Shown here in pieces: positions 1 to 6,951 of a stretch of 61,690 nucleotides of DNA; within the stretch, counting starts at the first letter, position 1, and each line of letters starts with the position of its first letter. Source of the DNA: CBFDCQ01 sp965603355 (lineage in GTDB: Bacteria > Hydrogenedentota > CAZGCA01 > CBFDCQ01); NCBI GenBank assembly GCA_965603355.1, contig CBFDCQ010000009.1, positions 1 through 61,690 on the forward strand, given 5' to 3'. A program made the translations under genes and the position numbers. The notes under the pieces were generated by a model. It had not been told where the DNA came from and made no database searches. It was given only the letters and a program-made list of their open reading frames with translations.

Positions 1-308
1 CCGGTTCTCTCAAAGGCGATACCCATATTGATCGCGCCGTATCCCTCGTAGGAACCGACCTCGATGCCCCGTTTGGCGCTGCTGCTCTCGACAAGGATTC
101 GCAGCATCATGGCATCCCCCGGAGTGCTGTCTAACGCGGTCCGCTTGAACTCCTTGATGAAAGTGTTACGGAATTCGGCGCTGACCTTCTCCTGTTCACT
201 CATAGCGGCTTCTCCTTTATGCTCCGCGCGGTATGCCACGGCCGTCCACATGATCGCCAGCGCTGCTGCTGCAACGCAGCCGCGCCTTCCCCAAAGTCTC
301 GTTTTCAC
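1..308 (-). CDS. Exported class I SAM-dependent O-methyltransferase-like protein (3' part outside window)
   Basis: Only the N-terminal 102 codons are present; the gene runs off the left edge. After a helical segment (FRNTFIKEFKRTALDS) comes GIEVGSYEGYGAIN, which matches motif I (SAM-binding glycine loop) of the caffeoyl-CoA/catechol O-methyltransferase family. I chose the GTG at 308, preceded by GGAGG, because it adds a basic then hydrophobic stretch (KTRLWGRRG, then CVAAAALAIMWTAVAY) that looks like a signal peptide or anchor. An in-frame ATG at 203 also has a good AAGGAG site and would give a cytoplasmic protein. It starts 29 bases after the esterase stop, so the two are probably co-transcribed. 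The methyl acceptor cannot be inferred. Confidence 0.7.
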   Translation of the reverse strand, partial: MKTRLWGRRGCVAAAALAIMWTAVAYRAEHKGEAAMSEQEKVSAEFRNTFIKEFKRTALDSTPGDAMMLRILVESSSAKRGIEVGSYEGYGAINMGIAFERT

Positions 309-337
309 TGGCAAACCCTCCTATCTCATGCCGTGTT

Positions 338-1447
338 CTACTTGAATATAAGCTGGGCAAATTCGTATAAATATCGGCGCCAATTAATCCACGTGTGCGC
401 GCCGTCAGTCGGGTTGGCCACGTGTTTAATGTTCTTACTCTTCAGAAACTCAATCGTCTCCTCATAGCGTTCGAAGAGAAAATCATCCGTGCCGCAGCCT
501 AACCAGAATACGTCCAGTTTATCGTTAATCGAATCGAGTTCTGCACTGTAGGTCTTCGCAAATCCGTCCAGATCGCGCACACCCATACTGAATACACCCA
601 CCGCGCTGAACTTATCCAGGTGCTTTAGCCCAATGTAGATGCTCTGAGCACCGCCCATGGACAGTCCCGCCATCGCACGGTTCTGCGAGCCTTTTGCCAC
701 GCGATAATTTCCCTCGACGAAAGGTATCAGATCGTTGAGCAAGTACTTCTCGAATCTATTAGTTCTACCTCTGCTCCTGTAATTCTCCCCTTCGATTCTG
801 GGAACATGTCCGTAAGGCATCACAATTATCATGGGTTTCGCCTTCTTGTCGGCGATGAGGTTGTCCATGACAAGATTGACGCGGCCCATATCAGTCCAGA
901 TGAACTCGTAACCGCCCATACCGTGCAACAAGTAGAGGACTGGATATTCCGTCTTGCCTTCATCGTAACCCGGAGGAGTGTAAAGATAGAACTCCCTGTT
1001 AGCTCCGAGCGTTTTTGACTCAATCCAGTGCATATGTACCGTACCGTGGGGCACAGGACGCTGGTCGTAGTACATCGGTCCATCGCCCGGAATCTCAACG
1101 ATGCTGCGCGTCGGCCACGCATTGACCAGGACGTGCCGGCTGACCGGGTCCGCCACCTCCAACCCATCAACCTCGAATCCGTAAACAAAAATCCCCGGCT
1201 GGGCCGGGCCGAGGGTAACACTCCAGACCCCTTCATCGCTCTTCTCCATGGGATGTTCGTCATCCGTGAACTGCGTGTGGACGGACACAGCATCAGCGTC
1301 GGGCGCACGCAGACGAAATGTCACAGTACGGTCGGCATGGACTTCCGGAGATACGACTCTTTCCTCTCGTTGGGCCATACAAACTCCTGACGTCATACAA
1401 AGAGCAGCCAGTAACGTTAGACTTTGAATAATGAGCTTCCTTCGCAT
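338..1447 (-). CDS. Secreted CE1-type carbohydrate esterase with N-terminal Ig-like (E-set) domain
   Basis: The 369-aa product has a signal peptide (about residues 1-25, ending CMAQ). An E-set/CBM48-like beta domain follows (about 30-120), then an alpha/beta hydrolase of the esterase D/enterochelin esterase type. LLHGMGG (about 173-179) is the oxyanion region, GLSMGG carries the nucleophile Ser263, and Asp321 or Asp322 plus His351 (GAHTW) complete the triad. Families with this layout remove acetyl or feruloyl esters from plant polysaccharides or hydrolyse ferric-siderophore esters; the neighbouring GH127 enzyme favours a polysaccharide role (inference). A longer reading frame to 1528 exists, but the ATG at 1447 has AAAGGAG and starts the signal peptide. 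The product should be periplasmic or extracellular. Confidence 0.88.
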   Translation of the reverse strand: MRRKLIIQSLTLLAALCMTSGVCMAQREERVVSPEVHADRTVTFRLRAPDADAVSVHTQFTDDEHPMEKSDEGVWSVTLGPAQPGIFVYGFEVDGLEVADPVSRHVLVNAWPTRSIVEIPGDGPMYYDQRPVPHGTVHMHWIESKTLGANREFYLYTPPGYDEGKTEYPVLYLLHGMGGYEFIWTDMGRVNLVMDNLIADKKAKPMIIVMPYGHVPRIEGENYRSRGRTNRFEKYLLNDLIPFVEGNYRVAKGSQNRAMAGLSMGGAQSIYIGLKHLDKFSAVGVFSMGVRDLDGFAKTYSAELDSINDKLDVFWLGCGTDDFLFERYEETIEFLKSKNIKHVANPTDGAHTWINWRRYLYEFAQLIFK

Positions 1448-1526
1448 GTACTGTTCTCCTTTACGCTTGTTGCGGTTCGGTATTCCCAGTATGGGCCGGT
1501 CCGTGCCCCCGACGGACACGTCTGTC

Positions 1527-1556
1527 ATTGTAGCGCGCAGTCGCGGCTGCCGTCAA
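1527..1556 (-). promoter_or_regulatory. Sigma70-type promoter for the esterase gene
   Basis: On the minus strand TTGACG (1556-1551) is followed by an 18-bp spacer and TACAAT (1532-1527). This puts the start point roughly 75 bases ahead of the esterase ATG and just beyond the end of the GH127 gene. Confidence 0.55.
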
Positions 1557-1606
1557 CACGCGATTTGGCCCGAACGGAGCCTTTGTCGTGTGTATGCGGC
1601 GTCCCA

Positions 1607-3544
1607 CTATCGCTTCAGCGTCGGGAATTCGGTCACGCGCAGATTGGTGCAACCGTATGGGATCAAGGTCAACTTCTCACGCGTTCCGGTGACGGCCAGA
1701 GGACTCTCAGGTATCTCCCCTGCGGAGCCGTCAACCATCTTCCATTGCGGCACCCTCACCCCCGTCACCTCCGCCACAACAGGGGCTCCCTCAGGCGAAA
1801 ACGGCACATCCCCAACGGGCTTCTCCGAGAAGACTACGTCGTGAGCGATAGTCCCTTCGCTGACATCCAGCGCATAGTTCCACGGGGTCGTCGGATACAC
1901 CTCCCAATCGCCATGCGGTGGTTCTCGGAACTCATCGCCCTCGTTTACCGCCTTCCATTTCTCCCCAATCTTCAATCCGTAGACCAGCGGCCCACGCTCA
2001 ATGGCTATGGCGTTGCTGTATCCGCGGCGCGCGATGGGTTTCATGGGCAGCGTCAGCACCAGATCTGTCGAGCCATCCCATTCGCGATCGATCTTATGGA
2101 AGGTACCAGCCTTCACAGCCGGGACGTTCTCGCCCGCAACGACCAGGGAGGCCTCAGCGGCCCATGCCGGTATGCGCAGGTGCAGAGGAAAGCTGACCGG
2201 CTTCTCCGTGGTAACGGTAACGCGGAGCTTATCGCGGAACGGATAGTCCGTCTTCAGCCGCGCCGTCACCTCCACCCCTTCAATCTCGGTTGTCGCGATG
2301 CTCGGCGCGTAAGCAACGGCCGCCAACCCTCCGTCCCTTGTCTTCATCCACAGGTGGGCGGCGAACTTCGGCCATCCCTGGCTCAGGTCGGACGTGCAAC
2401 ACCCATAGTTGGGTTCCAGGCCGAATATGTTGGCGTCCGGACCGTTCGTGGTCCAGATGCGGTCCTCCTTGATGCTGCATTCGACCTGGTTAACCTGCTG
2501 ATCGTACTGATGCGACCACATGTCCGGCGAGAAAGTTGCCGGAAGCGCATTGAAAGTTATCCTCTCCAACCGGTCGCCGAATGCCGGGTCACCCAGAACG
2601 GACAATAGCGTTTCCAGCGAGTACATATACTCCACAACCGCACAAAGCTCAGTGCCGTGCGAGGGATTCCTGCCGGCGAGACATTCGTCTCCCGAGAAGA
2701 CACCTGTCACCATGCCGTGGTACCTGTCAAGTGTCCCGAGCATGTCGTACACCGCTTTGCGGTCACGTTTTTGCCCTGTCTGGCGCCAGCACAGAGCGTT
2801 GGCCTTGACCGCCATGGCGTTGTTCACGACGTGACCCTCGAAATTCCAATTCCCTTTCGGCGTCGGTTCCGTGACGGGCGTCTTCTCGAAAAACCCGCCC
2901 CAGTCGAACCCCTGCTTGCGCAGTTTCGACGCTAAGTCGATGAGCCACTGTTCTCCTGTCTCCTCATAGAGCTGGTAAATTGGGATCAGGGCCTCGAACC
3001 AGCGGAACTGCCCCCAGTTACGCAGAGGAGAGATCTCAATGTGCGTGTCAATCCGGCGCAGCCCCCTCTTCATGGCGGCGGTCACGCGCTCATCGCCCGT
3101 AGCCTTCTGATACTGGGCTAACATCTTCAGGGCCAGAAAGTGCGACCAGAGATCGAACTCGCGGATATCCTCCGGTTTCGGCCCCAACCAGCCGTCCTCG
3201 TGCTGCCTGTCGAGGATGATGGTGATGTACCTCTCCACTTTCTTCTTCAACGCCGGGTCATCGAGTGTATACGCGAGCGGTATCACCCCGTCCAGCCAGT
3301 ACGGTGCGCGCTCCCACCCTTCCGCCCCGCCGCCGAACCAGCCGCTATCCTTGATATCAGGCCAGAACTCGTCCAGGTGCCCGCTCAGTCCATCGGCCTG
3401 TATCCGAAGCTGGTTCTTCAGCCACCCCTCCGCCTTGACCGAGCCGAGCGGCATCGGTTCCATGGCCACCGGCTCGAGCGATGACTCGGCCAGTGCCGAA
3501 CCTGCGATCCCTAATACCAACAAGAATAACGATAGCTTCTTCAT
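1607..3544 (-). CDS. Secreted GH127-family (DUF1680) beta-L-arabinofuranosidase-like glycosidase
   Basis: The 645-aa protein has a signal peptide (1-19, cleavage near ALA). The (alpha/alpha)6 barrel typical of DUF1680 includes GGGAEGWERAPYWLDG (71-86) and QHEDGWLGP (114-122). In the characterised enzyme HypBA1 a cysteine nucleophile sits in a Zn site formed by Glu, Cys and a Cys pair. The equivalents are visible here as Glu299/Cys301 (HGTELCAVV) and Cys382/Cys383 (NYGCCTSD), so catalytic function looks intact. GH127 enzymes release L-arabinofuranose from arabinan or glycoprotein side chains. The ATG at 3544 has GAGGTG upstream and begins the signal peptide; the longer frame to 3685 is rejected. 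It lies upstream of the esterase in the same direction. Confidence 0.9.
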   Translation of the reverse strand: MKKLSLFLLVLGIAGSALAESSLEPVAMEPMPLGSVKAEGWLKNQLRIQADGLSGHLDEFWPDIKDSGWFGGGAEGWERAPYWLDGVIPLAYTLDDPALKKKVERYITIILDRQHEDGWLGPKPEDIREFDLWSHFLALKMLAQYQKATGDERVTAAMKRGLRRIDTHIEISPLRNWGQFRWFEALIPIYQLYEETGEQWLIDLASKLRKQGFDWGGFFEKTPVTEPTPKGNWNFEGHVVNNAMAVKANALCWRQTGQKRDRKAVYDMLGTLDRYHGMVTGVFSGDECLAGRNPSHGTELCAVVEYMYSLETLLSVLGDPAFGDRLERITFNALPATFSPDMWSHQYDQQVNQVECSIKEDRIWTTNGPDANIFGLEPNYGCCTSDLSQGWPKFAAHLWMKTRDGGLAAVAYAPSIATTEIEGVEVTARLKTDYPFRDKLRVTVTTEKPVSFPLHLRIPAWAAEASLVVAGENVPAVKAGTFHKIDREWDGSTDLVLTLPMKPIARRGYSNAIAIERGPLVYGLKIGEKWKAVNEGDEFREPPHGDWEVYPTTPWNYALDVSEGTIAHDVVFSEKPVGDVPFSPEGAPVVAEVTGVRVPQWKMVDGSAGEIPESPLAVTGTREKLTLIPYGCTNLRVTEFPTLKR

Positions 3545-3599
3545 TCTGGTCACCTCACAAGATCTCTTGAGAACAGCGCCGACGCGTAGATGTCGCATA

Positions 3600-3628
3600 A
3601 TTATGAACGCAATGCTGACCGCTGTCAA
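3600..3628 (-). promoter_or_regulatory. Sigma70-type promoter for the GH127 gene
   Basis: On the minus strand TTGACA (3628-3623) is followed by a 17-bp spacer and CATAAT (3605-3600), about 56 bases upstream of the ATG. The -35 box is perfect and the -10 matches five of six positions. Confidence 0.65.
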
Positions 3629-3682
3629 CGTCCGATGTGTGCAATCACGAGACAGAACTCGCGCAAAGACGCCAAGAACCCA

Positions 3683-3930
3683 CACGTAGGGGCGGTTCGG
3701 GAACCGCCCATGCGAGCAGAAAAGTTCTTGGAAGGGGAACGGGGAAAACTTCTTTCAAGAAGATTTCCCCGGGTGTTTGCGTATGCTTGCGGGCACCCGG
3801 CATTATCCCAACAGGGACATGTATGAGACTTGGAAGAGACTTCGTTCGTCGGTCTCGTTGAGGTCTCTTGCAAGTCCCTGTCGATTTCCAGTGAAGCACC
3901 TTTAGGCGGTTCGCGAACCGCCCCTACGTG
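3683..3930. repeat. MITE-like non-coding element with 26-bp terminal inverted repeats
   Basis: The left end 3683-3708 and the right end 3905-3930 are inverted copies of each other with one mismatch in 26. Each end is itself a hairpin around GGCGGTTCG/CGAACCGCC and finishes in GTAGGGG/CCCCTAC. Between them is about 196 bp without a credible reading frame, including a structured core at 3809-3898 that recurs at 13168-13256. No transposase is present, so any movement would need a partner supplied elsewhere. Target-site duplication is not evident. Confidence 0.6.
3809..3898. repeat. Structured core repeat, copy A
   Basis: This stretch of about 90 bp has one other copy in the window (13168-13256), with an almost identical central part (TTCGTTCGTCGGTCTC, then GAGGTCTCTTGCAAG). 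It is self-complementary: ACAGGGAC pairs with GTCCCTGT at its two ends and AAGAGAC pairs with GTCTCTT inside, giving a long stem. The downstream hairpin differs in sequence between copies but still folds (GGCGGTTCG...CGAACCGCC here, GCGGG...CCCGC in copy B). Confidence 0.65.
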
Positions 3931-3944
3931 AAGGCCAGGTTTGT

Positions 3945-4037
3945 CCCTTCGCTCTTTTCCCTTTTCCCTACCCTCTGCTTCGAAAGGTTTCCCCCGGTTT
4001 CCCTTCCCTCTTTTCTCTTGTCTCTACCCTCTGCCTT
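3945..4037. repeat. Pyrimidine-rich repeat tract (upstream of the EEP gene)
   Basis: This is a polypyrimidine stretch with CTTTTCCCTTTTCCCTACC and two CTACCCTCTGC units. The same tract recurs at about 4988-5056, 6108-6147, 13305-13358 and 57845-57880, and in reverse at 57331-57385. It follows the MITE-like element directly. Confidence 0.6.
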
Positions 4038-4080
4038 TACGCCGGTTGACCGGTGAGGTGGCCAGTGCTACCATTCGGGT

Positions 4081-4923
4081 ATGGGAAGAATGCGTAAATC
4101 TCGCACAACAATGATAGGTCTCCTCTTTCTGCTGCCATTTACCGGCTGCCAGACAAGTTCAAGTTATACAGACGCTGGTTCAACAGCTGCTACAACAGGT
4201 TCGACGACTATTAAAGTCTTTTCATTCAATATTGCAGGGGATAGCCGGAATTGGGAAACCAGAAAACCCGCCTGCTATGACGTTATCAATACCCGTAAAC
4301 CGGACATTATCGGGTTCCAGGAACTCCTGCCGGAAAATCTGCAATGGGCGTTGGACAATTTCCCGGAACTGGGCTGGTACGGTCTGACCATTGAAGGAAG
4401 TCCTGAAGCTTTTCCCACCGATGTGGAAGGCGAGTCCTGCCGGATAATGTACAATGCTAATCGCTTTACCGTCGATTCCTCCAACTCGGGAGCTTTCTGG
4501 TTCAGCCCAACTCCGGATGTGTCTTCAGAGGGATGGGATGATCTGAGATACTGTGTTTATGCACGTCTGGTGGATATAAACACAGGTGATGGCATATATC
4601 TGTATAATACACATTGGGCGTTTGGCTCAGCCGGGCAAGATTCCAGGACCAATGCCGCCCAAATAATGGTGGACCGCATTTCCAGACGCGTCCATACCGA
4701 AGATCCTTTCATAGTGACCGGTGACTTTAACGCGAGAAATTCCGACCCGGGTATACAGATCCTGCTGCAACACATGAGAACTGTCGTGGAAGATCGCATC
4801 GACTGGATCTTTGCCGAAAGCGGTGAATTCAAACTGGTAAACGGCGCGATCATCAGCGATATAAACGGGACTGCTGTATCGGACCATAATGTACTGGCAG
4901 CGACGCTTACGATTACAGAGTAA
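4081..4923 (+). CDS. Endonuclease/exonuclease/phosphatase-family lipoprotein
   Basis: The 280-aa product has a lipoprotein signal peptide ending in FTGC, so it should be membrane-anchored outside the cytoplasm. The fold markers of the EEP superfamily are in order: VFSFNIAGD (N-terminal Asn), DIIGFQELLP (metal-binding Glu), NTHWAFGS (catalytic His), VTGDFNARNSD (Asp/Asn pair) and a final SDHNVLAATL (Asp-His). Members cleave nucleic acid or phosphodiester and inositol-phosphate bonds; the substrate is not predictable here. No clear ribosome site precedes the ATG at 4081, and an ATG three codons later is possible. Base composition appears more AT-rich than its neighbours, which may indicate transfer. 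Confidence 0.85.
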   Translation: MGRMRKSRTTMIGLLFLLPFTGCQTSSSYTDAGSTAATTGSTTIKVFSFNIAGDSRNWETRKPACYDVINTRKPDIIGFQELLPENLQWALDNFPELGWYGLTIEGSPEAFPTDVEGESCRIMYNANRFTVDSSNSGAFWFSPTPDVSSEGWDDLRYCVYARLVDINTGDGIYLYNTHWAFGSAGQDSRTNAAQIMVDRISRRVHTEDPFIVTGDFNARNSDPGIQILLQHMRTVVEDRIDWIFAESGEFKLVNGAIISDINGTAVSDHNVLAATLTITE

Positions 4924-4974
4924 TCAGACGTCTGAGAAGGAGATTTCGGACAAGCAGAAGATCCCACCGGACTC

Positions 4975-5056
4975 GCGCAAACGCGTCCCTTCCCCCTTTA
5001 CCCTTCTCCCCGCCTTTCGGTCTCTTCCCTCTTTTCCCTTTTCCCTTCGCTCTGCC
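4975..5056. repeat. Composite 3'-end repeat between convergent genes
   Basis: A partial GACTCGCGCAAA module is followed by a pyrimidine tract (CTTCCCTCTTTTCCCTTTTC, then GCTCTGCC) that ends exactly at the stop codon of the minus-strand methyltransferase. It fills nearly all the space between the EEP gene and that gene. Confidence 0.5.
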
Positions 5057-5923
5057 TTACCGTTTCACGCAGCGGTAAATGATTTCCTTGTCTGGGATAC
5101 GGAACCGACGAATCTCTTCGGGTGAGAGGAAATCTGCCGGCTTTATCTCCCGGTACTCAAACGAGCCGAGCTTGTCCTTAAAATCGGGCAGAGCATACGC
5201 CCATATATGGTCGCAGACGTCCGGAGCCGGCTCATCCCATTCCTCGGTCTTGTCGCGGTTCAAGTCGACCGGAACCATGATATACGCGATACTTCCCGGT
5301 TTCAGCACGCGGTGCAATTCCGCGATTGCCTTCCTATCGTGCCTTACATGCTCCAGCACGTGGAGGCAGAATGCGATGTCAACGGCATTGTCCTTGACAG
5401 GAACGTGCTGGATGTCACATTGAAACCTGGGAGCAGAGCCGTTGCGCAGCATACCCAGGCTCAAATCAGCTTGAATGTACCGTAGGCCGGGGTTGCGCCT
5501 AACGATATTGTGAACGTGTTGCTCCGGGGCGAAATGAAGCACGCGACCACTAATCCGAAAGAACTCCGGGTCATGACTCGTAAGGTAAACCTGCAACATG
5601 CGGTGCCGTTCGCGAGAACCGCAGTTCGGACAGCGGACGCTTGGCAACCACCACCTGATGTAATCCTGCGAATAAAAGTCGAATCCCGTCCAGCCGCAGC
5701 ACGGGCACTCAACGTGAGGCCTCTTCGTGTGTTTGTTGCGCACACTGATGTAGAAGCTGTGCGCCTGGCTCCGTGCGAACACCAGCGCGGACGCAAATCC
5801 GTTGTCGCGAGCCCTTGACAGAAAGATCCGCCACGAATCACCCGCGAATCGCAGTAGGGAAAGTAGCTTTCGCAACGTAGTGATGGAACTCCTTGGCGAA
5901 ACCTGGTCCGGACCTCTTGCCAC
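5057..5923 (-). CDS. Class I SAM-dependent methyltransferase with N-terminal zinc-ribbon motif
   Basis: The 288-aa protein has a helical N-terminus and then two Cys pairs, CPCCGW and RCPNCGSRERHR, about 20 residues apart, which look like a zinc ribbon. A Methyltransf_11-type Rossmann domain follows. Acidic strand-2 position is seen in YIQADLS, motif IV region is DIAFCLHVLEHV, and RVLKPGSIAYIMVPV is the post-III strand. Proteins with this CPxCG plus methyltransferase layout are often near surface-polysaccharide genes; the substrate is unknown. The start is a GTG at 5923 with no good ribosome site, so the N-terminus may be shorter. A recurrent TATGATAGAAT motif lies about 50 bases upstream (minus strand, near 5971). 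Confidence 0.8.
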   Translation of the reverse strand: MARGPDQVSPRSSITTLRKLLSLLRFAGDSWRIFLSRARDNGFASALVFARSQAHSFYISVRNKHTKRPHVECPCCGWTGFDFYSQDYIRWWLPSVRCPNCGSRERHRMLQVYLTSHDPEFFRISGRVLHFAPEQHVHNIVRRNPGLRYIQADLSLGMLRNGSAPRFQCDIQHVPVKDNAVDIAFCLHVLEHVRHDRKAIAELHRVLKPGSIAYIMVPVDLNRDKTEEWDEPAPDVCDHIWAYALPDFKDKLGSFEYREIKPADFLSPEEIRRFRIPDKEIIYRCVKR

Positions 5924-6053
5924 GCGCTGCCAGCATCACGGTTTTCCGTGACCAGTGTCCTCTTTGGGGCATTCTATCATAATGAGTGCGCGGATATCAC
6001 ACGCGCCCGGGCAGAGCGCATAGAGCAGCGGGAACGGGTGTCCCGCCAGATAT

Positions 6054-6143
6054 GACTCGCGCAGAGACGCAAAGCCGCCAAGAATGCAAGAATAGGGGCG
6101 AGGTTTGTCTCTGCCCCCTTTACCCTTTTCCCTACCCTCTGCC
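6054..6143. repeat. Composite 3'-end repeat next to the BLIP/BamE-like gene
   Basis: Three modules occur in order: GACTCGCGCAGAGACGCAAA followed by GCCGCCAAGAA, then GGGCGAGGTTTGTCTCT, then the pyrimidine tract CTTTTCCCTACCCTCTGCC. The end abuts the stop codon of the minus-strand gene at 6144. The middle module also occurs at about 13290-13307 and, diverged, at 3932-3945. Confidence 0.6.
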
Positions 6144-6899
6144 TTACCTGCTGCTGCCAGCGGCCGAGTTCATGCCAAACGTCCGTGCGGCTACCTTGCC
6201 GTCACGGAACTGGATGGTAGCATGGGTGGAGTCATAAGGGTTGGTCCACGTATAGGTCTCCAGCTGCAGACGGATCGGACGGCCGTTGGCGTCATAAGTA
6301 CCGCCGGCCGATGGTTGTCGACCCGCATACGTGCCTTCGGCGCCGAGGATCTTGACGCATTCCTTGTAGGTCATACCGGATTTGATTTTCATATATGTGT
6401 CCATGCTGATGTAAGGAGGTTTGCCGCTTCCCGCTCCGCGCTGCCGGGTGGGGCGGCTCTCTCGCATTGCACGGGCTCTTGCGTTATGAGAGGGGGAAGA
6501 AGCCGTACCTGAACCCATTACCCGGCCATCCCGGAAGTAAATCGTCTCTGTTTGATCGAGGCCCGGGAAATGCCACATATAGGCTTCCGAGTATTCACTG
6601 GCGGGAGGTCCGCCCATCCGGTTGGCCAGCGGATCGCCTTCACAGCCGATGATTCGTACACACTCCTCGTACGTCATACCATTGCGGATCTGCTGCGCCT
6701 GCGCCCGAGTTATTACTGCCGGCCCACGATTCTCAGCGGCTCTGCCTGGTGCACTGCTTCCCGGTGCCGCAGCACGCGATTCATTCGGTGCCGCGTCTGA
6801 GGGCACTTCGGGGGACTCCCGCATCAGCCGATTCAACATGGGCAGGCCGATCAGGAGACCCAGACCGAGGACTATAGCGATTTTGGCGATTCTCAGCAT
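6144..6899 (-). CDS. Membrane-anchored protein with two tandem BLIP/BamE-like domains
   Basis: The 251-aa protein starts with a hydrophobic helix (about 6-24) and a Pro/Ala/Ser-rich linker. Two related units follow, each opening with a helix motif: QIRNGMTYEECVRIIGCEGD (first) and KIKSGMTYKECVKILGAEGT (second). Each closes with a strand like TIYFRDGRV or TIQFRDGKV. This pattern fits the DUF3862/beta-lactamase-inhibitor-like (BLIP) and BamE/SmpA fold, with a Gly-Met-Thr/Ser-Tyr helix and a four-stranded sheet. Such domains bind proteins in the envelope. It lies 52 bases downstream of the ECF sigma fusion on the same strand, so the two may act together (inference). AGGAG precedes the ATG. Confidence 0.75.
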   Translation of the reverse strand: MLRIAKIAIVLGLGLLIGLPMLNRLMRESPEVPSDAAPNESRAAAPGSSAPGRAAENRGPAVITRAQAQQIRNGMTYEECVRIIGCEGDPLANRMGGPPASEYSEAYMWHFPGLDQTETIYFRDGRVMGSGTASSPSHNARARAMRESRPTRQRGAGSGKPPYISMDTYMKIKSGMTYKECVKILGAEGTYAGRQPSAGGTYDANGRPIRLQLETYTWTNPYDSTHATIQFRDGKVAARTFGMNSAAGSSR

Positions 6900-6951
6900 G
6901 AAACATCTCCTAACCGCAGCATTGAGCGGTGTGGCACAGTAGGCGTTTCTC

